From the NCBI GenBank assembly GCA_012931725.1, contig CM022949.1, positions 52,583,741 through 52,647,740 of the forward strand: a stretch of 64,000 bases of DNA, given 5' to 3'. The notes beneath the pieces were generated by a model that saw only the letters and a program-made list of their open reading frames with translations, searched no databases and was not told the DNA's origin. Position numbers and translations under genes: made by a program. Positions 34,690-45,055 of the stretch are shown piece by piece (the first letter of the stretch is position 1; each line of letters opens with the position of its first letter). The stretch comes from Litsea cubeba. Taxonomy: Eukaryota; Streptophyta; Magnoliopsida; Laurales; Lauraceae.

Positions 34690-37600
34690 ACCCAAGTGGC
34701 ACCCACCCTACTCCATTGCATCTAGACGCCCCAGGCTAGGCGCCCACACTAGCCGTGACCACCTAGGCACCCCATGTGTGGCGCCCACCCTCCAAAATCA
34801 TTAGTTTAGCCTAAGACGGACCGGAACCACTCAACGTAGGGACCAAACTCCGAAAATGAATCAACTCCATCTAGGCACCACCCAAGTGGCGCCCACACTC
34901 TTCACTCCACTTAGTCACCACATGTGTGGCGCCCACCCTCCTATTCCACAAATTTAAGTTAGGGCAGCCTGCGACCCCTCCAAGCCAAGACCCACACTTC
35001 ATTCCATCCAGGCACCACCCTTGTGGCGCCCACACTCTCTAGTCCACATAGGCACCCTGTGGTGGGCGCCTACCATGTCCAGTCCACCTGAGCACCACCC
35101 TTGTGGCGCTCGGTCAATTAAGTGCTAGTGTAGGTCCCCTCAGTTGAACATCTATACATTCTTTCCTGACTTCAGATGGGGCCAAACTTTGAGAATGATC
35201 CGAACCACGAGACTCCACCCCGTGGGCGCCTACCATGAACCAGTCCACATAGGCACCAACCCTGTGGCGCCCACCCTATGCAGTCACCTGGGCACCACCC
35301 CATGGGCGCCCAGCCTATTTTTCAAACCCTAATTTATCCCAAAACACTTAGGCCGCCTTGGGATGCTTGGAGCCTTCTAGAAACATGAACTAATGAAGCC
35401 CTAGCCCTCCTAAACTCATCCCAAACCTCTATTTAAGGATCTCTTAACCTCATTCACAAAGGAGCTACCCTAAAAAGAGAGAAAAGTATAGAGAATAAGC
35501 AAGAGGAGAAAGGTAGCCACCATTAGAGAGAGAGCTTCAGTTCTAGAGAAGAAGAAGGGGAAATTGAGGAGGAGACTTCCATGTCTTCAACTAGAGCTAT
35601 GGTTCTTCGCGAAAGCTTCGTTCTAGGAACTTGAAAAGTGTGATTCAAACCGGTATTCCTAGATCTCCCTCTTCTTTTATTTCATTTTATCATCATCTTT
35701 GTTTAGATTCATGCTTAGGATCATTTAGGCATCATAGATCTATATTAGTTCTTGATTAAAATGGTATCAGCATCTCATCAAATTAATAACATGTTTAGAT
35801 TCATACTAATGGTGTAGATCTGCATTGATTTCGTAGTTCTAATTGCTTAACTAGGTTAGATCTCGCATTTATAGCATCATCGTCATCATTTAGATCGAGG
35901 AGATCGTAAAAGGCCCTCAACAGAAAGGCTGGGCGCCACCCCCTGGGCGCCTACGCTATCTAAGAAGGTTGGGCGCCACCCACTGGGCGCCTACCCTCTC
36001 CGGACTGGCTGCGCACCAACCTCTAGGCGCCTACGCTTCAGAGACAGGGTTTGGGTTTTAGATCTCCATTTTTTACATCGTTTTCTCGTAGATTTGTTAG
36101 TTGCATCATTAGTAGTTCGCATTAGAACATTCGCATCAGTTGCTGAATATCGAAAATCGTGTTGAAAAATCCTAAGACTGTTGTGCATTCGTTGCAATTC
36201 TTTGAAAACCTTGACTGAACAAGGTAGGCACCACTGGTGTGGCGCCCAAGTGGACTGTTCCACCCTTGTGTATAATTTTCGATCTTTCGCATTTAGTTCA
36301 TTTAGAAATTGCATAACAATGATATGTTTGCTTGTTTGATATGTTTTGAACTTCAAATTATCGTTTCTATCACATTTCACATCATATCATTTGAATCATA
36401 AAGTCATAAAACCCAAAAAAAATCATAAAACATAAAATTACTTCTTCTCTTTCCTTTCTCTCTAGTAAATTAGAGGAGAAACCAAAAAAAAAAAATTAAA
36501 AAATACAAAGAAAACCCAAAAATAGTATGTAGATAGTCTAGGTTACCAAATCTCGTGCCTAAGTTTTAACCCTAAAATATTATAATTAATCGGCTTAAGG
36601 ACCATCAAATCATTGAGAACCCTACTACAAACAATCTAATTAATTTGGACTGAAATTGGATTAAGGAATCACTAAGATTGATTAGGGAACCCGATCCACC
36701 TGGGCACCACTCCCCCGGCGTCCATCCTATCTCTTCACTATGAAATTCCTAATTAAAACTTCTAATTAAACCAACCCGAATTGACACATTAAAACACTTT
36801 TGGACTTAATAAACTTGAGACCTTAATCAATTCACCCTCGAATTAACTTAAAGACCATCGAATCAACTCAAACCACAAGGCAGTCACCTGGGCACCACCC
36901 CTTGGGCGCCTAGCTTGTCAATCCATCTGGGCACCACCCTCTGGGCGCCCAGCCTGTGAACTCCAACTAGACAGCCCATTCCTTAAGGAAACCATCTATT
37001 AAGAAAAGTCAAATCTAATTAATTGAAACCTAGTTCTTTCCCAACCAAATACAAAGAGACACCCTTCATCAAAATACATCAACTTCTAATCAAATCCAAC
37101 TTCGAATCAACCTAGAAACACAAAACCAACCCGAACCTCAAGACAGTCACCTGGGCACCACTCCTTGGGCGCCCAGCCTGTCAATCTACTTAAGGACCAT
37201 CCCCTGGGCGCCTACCCTGCCCATTCCTTAGGAAATCATTAAACCCAATTAATTGAAACCTAATTCATCCCTAATTAAACACACGAATAAACACTCTCCA
37301 TCAAATACATAGTCCTCTCAATTCAAACTTGAGTTGACCTAAGAATCACAAAACCTAACTAAACTATAAAACATATCCATCTGGGCGCCACCCCCTGGGT
37401 GCTCATACTGCCAAATTCACCTAGGCACACCTACTATTTTTCAGAAAAGTCCCAAATTCATAACTTAACTTAATTAATTAAAATCTCAAACCGATCCCAA
37501 CCAACCTAACAAAACACTTTTAAACACAAAACACTGAAACCTTAATCGATTCGGACTTAATACCCAAAACCCTTTGGAACCGACCAAACCACAAAGCAGA

Positions 37601-38160
37601 GTCACCTGGGCACCACTCCCTGGGCGCCTAGCCCATTAATCCATCTGGGCGCCACCCCCTGGGTGCCCATCCTGCCAGATTCACGTAGGCACCACCCTCT
37701 GGGCGCCTAGCCTACACTTTAACCCTACCACCAATAATTTAACACCTTACAACTTAAACTAATTAAGACCAGAACCTAAATCAATCCCCGGACCCAAAGA
37801 CCAGTAAGTAACTCCCATCCGGAATAGTTGTAAACCACAGGCAATCCACCTAGGCACCACTCCTTGGGCGCCCATCCTGCCAGATCCACCGGGCACCACT
37901 CCCTGGCCCATCCTGCCAATTCACCTGGGCGCCACCCCTTTGGTGCCTATCCTTCTACTTGCACTAAAATGCGAATTCTTGATTTTGTTTCAAAACCCGG
38001 ACCCGCATCACTTTGACATTAGAACATCAGAGGCTTAAAACAATCTTAGACATTTAAATTCATCAAGTAAACCCCCTCGGGATTCCGAAAAGAGATCGAA
38101 AAGTCTGAAAAGTATAAACTGTTAGGATAGGCTCCACCCCCTGGGCGCCTACCCTGTTTT
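34690..38160. repeat. Dispersed GC-rich motif array in element D
   Basis: More than twenty copies of a roughly 33-bp motif, consensus CACCTGGGCACCACCCCnTGGGCGCC followed by CAkCCTG, scattered through otherwise AT-rich DNA. Copies occur at 34690-35340, 35930-36030, 36240, 36700, 36890-36960, 37140-37220, 37380-37420, 37600-37710, 37850-37960 and 38130. The core holds GGCGCC and the pair TGGGCGCC/GGGTGGTGCCCA, so each copy can fold on itself. Confidence 0.8.
35429..35438 (+). promoter_or_regulatory. TATA-like box of element D
   Basis: CTATTTAAGG followed about 30 bp on by a purine-rich leader-like stretch. Confidence 0.45.
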
Positions 38161-38599
38161 TAATCTTGAATTGCGATTTTCGACTACTTTTTTGGAATTC
38201 TGATTTCAATTGAAAATAACAGAACTTTAAAATAAAGAAAAACACATTAGTCAGAACCCTAAAACACCTCAACCACTCTCAATCAAAACCACAACTCAAA
38301 ACAAATCGAATCAATTAAGATTTTACCCAACAAACTGCTTAGGCACAAGAACTATCAAACTTAGGCTATTTGCACCCTAGGAATAGATCGGATAAGCTCT
38401 TTAGGTAGCTTAGAGCATTAGCCTTCACCCCATCACTCTTCCTGTTCCGTTACGGAATCGGGAAAGCTGATGTGGGCGGTCTAGGACCTTAGGTTAGGGT
38501 TAATCCGATGATCAATAATAAAGCATTAATTACGTAAATCCAAGTAAATCCCTAGTTAGGCCCTTCTAGCCCAATATAAAAAATCCATGAAAACTATAA

Positions 38600-38900
38600 A
38601 ACCAACAAAACAAACCCAAAAAGATTTTTCCTTTATTTCTTCCTCCACCTCAGGTGCCAGATATTTAATCGAACTTAATGATAAAAGGAAATGAATAACT
38701 GAGTTCTAAAATTGAATAAATGAGAATGACGGGAAGAGATGAGTGATTTCGCACACACTTTTTACTTCGGCCCATTGGCCACCCAAAAACAATCACGGCC
38801 CATCGGCCACCCTAAAACAAACACTGGCCCATCGGCCACCTTCAATCAATTACGGCCCATCGGCCTTCCACTTTTATCACTCGTGTATCGCACACGAAAA
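38600..38900 (+). repeat. GGCCCATCGGCCACC short repeats in element D
   Basis: CGGCCCATyGGCCACC occurs four times between 38768 and 38870 at 26-36 bp spacing, with AAAACAAwCAC spacers. Confidence 0.75.
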
Positions 38901-39450
38901 ACACAGAAATCACAAGTCAAAGTCTCATTTGCATCATCATTTTGGTTTGAAAAGTTAGCCTTTAAACCTTATTTTGCCAAGGGATCTGAAGGGGGTACTC
39001 GGGAACGGGGCTGATCCTCTTCTTAAATATTTGGCACCTCCCCTAATTTATGCTCTTTATTTTAGTTGTTTTATTTTACTTGGTTATATTATGATTATGC
39101 TGTGTGAGGATTAACCTTTATTTGGACTTTAACTCATGACCCTGAATTGACCCTATATTAAACAGACCCAAAGAGACCCAAATTAATGTGACAGGACAAC
39201 CGTCGTGTGTTGCCGGCATCACATTAGACGAGAGGAAGAACCCACCCACTTATTTTCTCCCTACATTTCTTCGGCTTTCGTCGAAGAACGGTGTTACGGC
39301 CGTATCCGTAGCTAGCGATCGTGATCCATTGATTTTGAGGGTAGTCGGAATCCTCATTTTCGATGTAAAATTTAAATAGCATATATTGATGAATAGAGAT
39401 TTCCCCACGCAAAATGCCCTTTCTTTGGGGGGGGGGGGTCGAAATTCACA

Positions 39451-39456
39451 TCCGAC
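39451..39456. repeat. Target duplication of element D, right
   Basis: TCCGAC, identical to 34151-34156. Confidence 0.85.
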
Positions 39457-40462
39457 ACTAGCCTGATGTGCATTCCGTCTCCTCCAGCAAAGACAGCCTC
39501 ACCTAGCCAATAAGTGAGGTAAACAGCGAGATCTCTCCGCAGTACAATGTCAGAACAAATGACGTCTGTACTTACAAAGAATACCCTCAACACTTCTCGC
39601 ATGGCAGAAGACTTCTTCGAACCCGGATCCTGAGCCTTGGCTTCCCGGGTCATGCTATCAGAAGACTCCCTACTGTCAAAGAAGTTGGGAAATGAAGAGC
39701 TAAAACTCTTCCAACCGCTGGATTTGACTTTCGAACCCTCCTCCTTAAAAAAACCATAGAAGGCGACAAGCTGAAAGTGCAGGAGCCTGAACTCCTCTGA
39801 CTGCTCCTTAAGGACACTATTAATCGGCATGAACTCCCCGTAAAGTTTGCCAAGGATAGGCAACCCAGTAATGGCGCTCAGCTCCTTCAAAGAAAAACCA
39901 ATCTCACCATTCGTAACAACGAAGGTGTTGGTTTATGGCAGAAATGACTCCAACATAGCCATGAAGGCCTCGTTGGAAAAGATCACGGTCTCCCTAAAGG
40001 CGCGGACCGCATCGAAAATCCCGGCTTCCTTCAAAACGGCGACACCAATCAGCAGGACATGATCAGTCCACGACTCCCAATCGGAGTCAGCACTGAAACG
40101 GCCACGAAGTTGAAAAGGCTTCACCCAACTGCTGTCGTCACCGTTGAAAATACCAAAGCCCACTGGTCTCAAATCGACCGACGGATAATCAGAGCCCTGG
40201 TAGCCACTGGCCGGCATCAACATGTCTAAAAGGGCAGGCGACTTCTCCCCATATCTGGAATGACCGCCAACAAAAACCCCGGTCTTATCACGTTGGTCCT
40301 TTTCACCCAGCTTGGAGGATCTTCCCTCTTAGAGCACGTGGGAGAAAGGCTCATGGTCAAGATAGTACGATCAAAAGTCGACGGATAACAACAGTTCACT
40401 CCTCACCATCAGCTGTGTGAGAGAACTGAAAATATTTTCTCTGGTATGTCATGTTGTCAGGG

Positions 40463-40467
40463 ACTGC
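40463..40467. repeat. Target duplication of LTR3, left
   Basis: ACTGC, identical to 42923-42927. Confidence 0.85.
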
Positions 40468-42042
40468 TATTGACACCAAAAATGTCACTTTGCCTCTTCA
40501 AGATCCAAAGAGCTACATAAAGTCGCAACCTGCTATAAATAGGCAATGCTACTTCCAAAAAATCAAATCTTGTCAGAATCAAACAAAAACTGCAAGATCC
40601 TTCAAGACAGCCAAAAGAGGAGTACACAAGAAGTTTCGGGCCATTTCAAAATCATTTGGCCTAACTTCGCTTCTCCGGCAGTTGAAAAGGAGCTCTCGGC
40701 GGCGAAAGCATCGGAGACACCAAATCTTCGATTAGAGCCGATGGATGGTCTCAAAATACATCCAAAAGGCTCCACGTCAAGTTCCGAGTCAAACCGACAA
40801 CGTTTGACCCTACATCAACCCTCGAACTGCTAAATCAGGCCTCTCTGCGGTGAAGCTCTCCGGGACCATGGTTTCCAAGACAGAGCCTATGGATCATCTT
40901 AAAATGACTCCAATAGGTTCCCTGTCAAATTTCAAGTCAATCGGACATCGGTTGACCGCACATCAAGCCGCGACATCTTCATCGCGACAAAAGCAAGTCT
41001 ACTGGTGATAGGACCCCATATGGCTTCAAAACTCAAACAAAAGCCTTTGGTTGGTCTTATTTATTGCTCAGGAGACTTCACCTCAAATTTCAGGTCATTC
41101 CGACATCGTTTGACCCAGTTTCAGCTTCTGACAGAAAATCAGCAGCTCTACGCGACAAAGTCTTCGGCTTTCTCAGAAAATTGGAAACTTTGCAAAATAA
41201 AATGCAAGGATTCTCATCAGGTTTTCTACAGGGAAATTAGGCCAATAAATGATAAAAAATGTCAAGAAAAAATACAGAAGATAAAAGAATCGAGAAACAG
41301 CAAAAACGGAACAAAAAGGGGGAAAATCCGTTCAGGGTCGCAGGGCCCAAGGTCGCCGGCGACCCTGGAACCCGGGATCGCCGGGTGGGCCCCGGAAACC
41401 CCGTTTTTCGCCGTTTTTTCGCGATCCGAAGCGCCCGGCCTCTGGTATTTTCCAAAATTCAAACTTTTGAGACACCAAATCCTTTGACATCCGTCAAAAT
41501 CACGGGTCAATCATCAAGAGTATCAAAATCAACATTGATCACCAACCGGTCAACAAAAAAAAGTGTGATTTCTACCCGACCAATCGAGAAGTCGACAGGA
41601 CAGATAGCACCGACCCACTGTTGGCAACCAATACCTGAAGTTACATGGTCATCTGATGCCGATCTACATGAAGATCCATCATTGATCATCGCCAGAAGAA
41701 TCCCAAAAGATGCGGCACGGCCCACGACTCTTTAACTGCTCGGCGACCACTTAATGTGATTAATTGACTAGCTTTGTTATAGTCATTAATCCATTTCTTT
41801 GGACGGCCCAATCAGAAGCAAGCATTCGGGAGTTACAAGTCAAGAGATTCATGACATTTAACCCATGAAACTCCTCCCATCATGGCGATTAAAGGCGATT
41901 AAAAGCCCTCAATCTCCTCCGGCCAATTAGAAGCCAAGAAAAAGGAGTTACAAAATAAAGAATTCAATCTTGTAACTCCTCCCTTTATGTAGCTTTATGA
42001 CAATTAAGGCTCATAATCCTCCTAAATGGCTACCTAAAAGCC

Positions 42043-42050
42043 TATAAATA
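42043..42050 (+). promoter_or_regulatory. TATA box of LTR3
   Basis: TATAAATA in CCTATAAATAGGAGAGCATTCC; the surrounding words are conserved in LTR1 and LTR2. Confidence 0.7.
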
Positions 42051-42540
42051 GGAGAGCATTCCAAAGAATTCCAGATCGGAAAAACAAGACAGATCCCAGA
42101 TTAGAAAAAAGCACAGAAATCCAGAGAAAGAAAGAGAGAAAACTCTGCGGAAGTTCTACACCGACCACCGTTATAAGGCGACAACAGTCCCTTGGGGGGT
42201 ACCCCCCCCCCCAAGGTCCTTGCCTTCTCCTTCTGCCTCCAATGGCTTAGACGTGGCTTTTTAGCCCGTCTACTTAGTTTTTTATTGGACATAGGACCTC
42301 CTTTTGGTCTTTGTCCTCTAAAAACCTGAGGTTATAGCCAAGCCAAACGAATCAATAGCATCCCCTGTTCTCATCTGCATGGATGATGGCGAAGTCCACA
42401 TATGGCTTGCGACCGTCAATCTGAACGGGTCCTCCACAATCTTTTGAGAAGTTAGATCCTCCTTTTCTTGCTTTTCATTGTAGTTTGTATTTTTTCAAAA
42501 GAGATAAAAATTACAACTCTTGTCTTTATTATTGATAAGA

Positions 42541-42655
42541 ATTGTAAATCGGCTATAAACGCCAAAATAAGCTATAAATGCCAAAATCGGCTATAAACAC
42601 CAAAAATCGGCTATAAACGCCAAAATCGGCTATAAACGCCAAAAAATCACCTTTC
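42541..42655 (+). repeat. Short tandem array in LTR3
   Basis: At least five units of ATCGGCTATAAACGCCAAA, period 19-21 bp, related to the array at 28240-28700. Confidence 0.85.
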
Positions 42656-42922
42656 ACGGAAAATCAAGAAAAATGTCTCTTTTCTTAAATATATGTGCAA
42701 TGGAAAACTTGAAAGAAGTTGATTCCCATTTTACTGGCAAAGGTCGATCTCCGGATCACCATTTACAATTCCAAGTAAAATAGAAAATCTGGCACACCCA
42801 CACAAAAGAAATGTTGATGCATGCCTCTGCCCCCCTCCGGTTACGAAAGGGTCGGACCCAAACGGACTCCCACTTTCGCCGACCTCGGTAGAACCGGGCG
42901 AGCAGAATGCGCTGGTCCATCA

Positions 42923-43892
42923 ACTGCATCACCAAAGAAAAATGTAGGCTTGGGCAACACCCTCTGATCTTCCATAACCCAAGGACGGTTGCTTACCATG
43001 ATCTTATAGAATTCCTCACTCTTGAGAGCGATCAGTCTGCCTCATTTCATCTCTGTTGAGGGAGTCACACTCTTCCAAGTTTCTCTCAACATACTGAACC
43101 TTCTCCCAGGCCTGCTGAACGACCGCATTGGAAGATCTGGCGGATCGACGAGGTACGCTTGTAGCAGACTTTTTACCTTTTTTCGTTATGGAGGAGAAAC
43201 CTACAAAGGTTGGAAAAGAAAAAGATCATCATCAAAATGATAGAATTTCGCTAAAAGAAAACCTGGCGAAATTTTGGCATGATTTCGGGGTAATTCTGAA
43301 GGAAAGGGAAATACCCCGAAAGAAATAGAAAGGTTGAAGATGGGCTCAACATCAATGCGAGCTCCAAAACTCCAAACTTTCAAAACCTCAAAAACCTCTA
43401 CAAATCAGGAAGGGTTCAACATCGCTGCGAGCTCCAAATTCCAAAATTTTGCAAAGATTTTCAGGTATGCTATCACATCATGCTCCCAATTCCATTTAGA
43501 TGAACATCTTGATGTGCAAAAAAAAAATGCATTATCATGATGAGCAAAAAAAAAAAAAGAACAAAAAAGAAACTTTCTAAAAAAAAGAGAGGGAAAGCAA
43601 AAAAAAGAAAAGAAAAAAATAACAAAAAAGCGAGCTGGCCCACAGGCCACGTGGCTATACGGCCAGATCCGTACGGATCTATCCATACGGTCCACAAAAA
43701 AGAAAAAAAAACATGAAAAAAAAAGAAAGAAAAAAGCACGGGAAATAAAAGAAAACGTGTAAAAAAAAGAAGAAAAAGGAAACACGTGAAAAAAAAAATG
43801 AAAGAAAATGAAAGAAAAAGAAAGCATTTTTTTTTTACCTTCCTATTTTCTACATGGAGTTTTCTTGAAAAAGAAGACTTACTTGAAGCCAT
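42923..43892 (-). pseudogene. Antisense PMD gene, 5' part: exon 1, intron 1, exon 2
   Basis: An ATG at 43892 opens a 10-nt exon ending CAA|GTAAGT at 43883. A 682-bp, T-rich intron (43882-43201 on the minus strand) ends CCTTTGTAG. Splicing gives an open frame that begins MASSFSS and continues TKKGKKSATSVPRRSARSSN, then AVVQQAWEKVQYVERNLEEC. A frameshift near 43045 leads to KIMVSNRPWVMEDQRVLPKP and FFFGDA, which runs into the ACTGC target of LTR3. The tiny first exon, strong donor and in-frame junction argue for a real gene structure. The basic, serine-rich N-terminus has no known domain. Intron 1 contains A-rich DNA and a GC-rich patch with two palindromes. Confidence 0.65.
43646..43680. repeat. 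Palindromes in intron 1 of the antisense gene
   Basis: GCCACGTGGC (43646-43655, G-box core CACGTG) and the perfect 16-bp palindrome AGATCCGTACGGATCT (43665-43680) stand in a GC-rich patch within long A runs. Confidence 0.75.
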
Positions 43893-44006
43893 TGATAGAG
43901 AAGAAGAAGAAAAACTTGAAGATCAAAAAAACCTCTTGGTCTTGAAGCCCTCTTGAGATTGTTGCAAAAGAAAGCAATGAGAGCAAGAGATCCAATCTCC
44001 CCTTGC

Positions 44007-44013
44007 TTTTATA
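44007..44013 (-). promoter_or_regulatory. TATA box of the antisense PMD gene
   Basis: On the minus strand TCTTCTATAAAAGCAAGGGG lies about 115 bp upstream of the ATG at 43892, leaving room for a 5'UTR of about 85 nt that is pyrimidine-rich (TTTTTCTTCTTCTTCTC) just before the ATG. This is the expected plant core promoter layout. Confidence 0.6.
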
Positions 44014-44089
44014 GAAGAGAGAAAACCAAAGAAGGAAAAAAGGAGAAAAGAAAGGAGGTAAGTGCTACAAATTATCAACCTTGCCAAAA

Positions 44090-44300
44090 GAAAGAAATTA
44101 GAAAGATACTTTTCCAAAAGAAAGATATCTTGAGGGATTCTCTCCCAAAAGAAAGCAATTAGAGAGATTTTCTCCCAAAAGAGAGGAGATTTGAGATACT
44201 CTCTCCCAAATAAAGATATCTTGAGATATTGTCTCCCAAAATAAAAGGGAAATGAGATACCAAGTAAAGATATTTTTAGATATTCTCTATCCAAAGGAGA
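44090..44300 (-). repeat. Minisatellite of about 33-38 bp units upstream of the antisense gene
   Basis: Units of AAAGATATCTTGAGATATTCTCTCCCAAAA type are repeated about six times directly upstream of the TATA box. Confidence 0.75.
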
Positions 44301-44599
44301 TATTTTTAGATATTCTTTATAAAAATGACGCCATATGAGATCTAAGCTATTTCAAAAGCTTAAGGTCCCAAGGATTAGCCCATATGAGCCAGGTTTGACC
44401 ACCTAGGCACTAAAAGAGGCTTTTAGTAAAAAAAAATCCCTCTTACAAAGAGCATACAAAAATGGTTCCATGCCTCTTTTGAGTTGATTGGACCATACAA
44501 AGAATTTCAAGCCCCATGAGCTTCCAAAAAATTCAAACCATCCAGCCTCATATACCAAATTGAGCCAAAATCTCGAAATTGACATTTCACAAAAACCAA

Positions 44600-44830
44600 A
44601 TCCCGGTCCCCTAACCTACCACATACAGCTTGTTAGGTCACAAGGCCAAAAATCAAAAACCAAATCCTGATCCACTAACTTGCCACATACAGCTTGTTAG
44701 GTCACAAGATCAAAACCAAAACTGACCTCCCAACTTGCCACATACAGCTTGTTGGGTCACAAGGTCAAAACCAACCCTACCCCCTAACGTGCCACATACA
44801 ACTTGTCAGGTCACAAGGTCAAGAACAAAA
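44600..44830. repeat. Tandem array, four units of 52-62 bp
   Basis: CTTGCCACATACAGCTTGTT followed by AGGTCACAAGGTCAAAACC recurs four times (about 44605, 44676, 44736 and 44790) with high similarity. Confidence 0.85.
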
Positions 44831-44873
44831 ACCTAAATCCACATCCCTGATGTCATTTTCAAAACTTTGCCTT

Positions 44874-45055
44874 GAGATAGTACGTGATCCCTTTCACTAC
44901 CATAAAATTCCCGTGGAAACTCAAAAGGCTACTCTACCAAAAGAAAGACTGCTCAAAGACTCTTGGTCAAGTCAGAGACTCTCCTTCAAGGTTCTCTTCG
45001 AGTGGTACGTGATCCATGTCACTACCATAAGATCTCCCTGAAAACTCAAGCAGTT
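44874..45055. repeat. Two-copy direct repeat, about 120 bp apart
   Basis: GTACGTGATCC-TTTCACTACC followed by ATAAnATyTCC-TGrAAACTCAA occurs near 44888 and 45004. The second copy abuts the Athila-like coding sequence, so the end of the Tat-derived DNA lies near 45050. Confidence 0.7.

Larger units (their letters stand above)
34157..39450 (+). mobile_element. Element D: 5.3-kb LTR-type insertion, probably a solo LTR
   Basis: Starts TGTAGACACCTCATTCGG and ends GTCGAAATTCACA, so it has TG...CA ends, and is flanked by TCCGAC. It has no coding capacity. A TATA-like CTATTTAAGG lies at 35429, followed by a leader-like purine-rich stretch (GAGAGAAAAG, AGAGAGAGAGC), suggesting a U3 of about 1.3 kb and a very long R-U5. 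The interior carries many copies of a GGGCGCC motif (34690-38160). With only one terminus type seen, a solo LTR is the simplest reading; a non-autonomous element with internal LTR boundaries I missed is possible. Taking it out joins the antisense PMD frame exactly. Confidence 0.8.
39451..40467 (-). pseudogene. Antisense PMD gene, middle part 1 (mobile-domain core)
   Basis: The minus strand gives a long conserved stretch: FGIFNGDDSSWVKPFQL, then DWESWTDHVLLIGVAVLKEA, GIFDAVRAFRETVIFSNEAF and, after one in-frame stop near 39930, TNTFVVTNGEIGFSLKELSA with ITGLPILGKLYGEFMP. The NTF-f-GE-t-sL-e---lTGLP word and the upstream W-----Ll-Gv--L-Ea pattern are those of the plant mobile domain (PMD, aminotransferase-like), known both from host MAIN-type proteins and from ORFs carried by retroelements. 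The frame ends inside the target of element D at 39456. Upstream, a frame change near 40240 and a stop after HTADGEE separate it from the LTR3 junction. Confidence 0.8.
40468..42922 (+). mobile_element. Solo Tat-family LTR (LTR3) in the antisense gene
   Basis: Runs from TATTGACACCAAAAATGTCAC to CGCTGGTCCATCA, nearly co-linear with LTR2 and clearly related to LTR1. The 5-bp ACTGC duplication at both ends shows an independent insertion, so this is not the 3' LTR of the element that starts at 15392, although its place and strand invite that reading. Seen inside: the perfect palindrome GGTCGCCGGCGACC (41351-41364), TATA box TATAAATA (42043), a G/C hairpin with a KpnI-like centre (42190-42216) and a five-unit CGGCTATAAACGCCAAAAT array (42541-42655). 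The flanks join in frame in the antisense gene. Confidence 0.9.

Noticed and set aside
15392..42922. LTR1 and LTR3 as the two LTRs of one 27.5-kb Tat element
   Set aside because: LTR3 has its own perfect ACTGC duplication and no polypurine tract before it, LTR1's flank (AAGTG) is not found after LTR3, and the antisense gene reads across the LTR3 site.
43405..43892. Phenylalanine-rich open frames as membrane proteins
   Set aside because: They are the reverse reading of long A runs in the T-rich intron 1 of the antisense gene.
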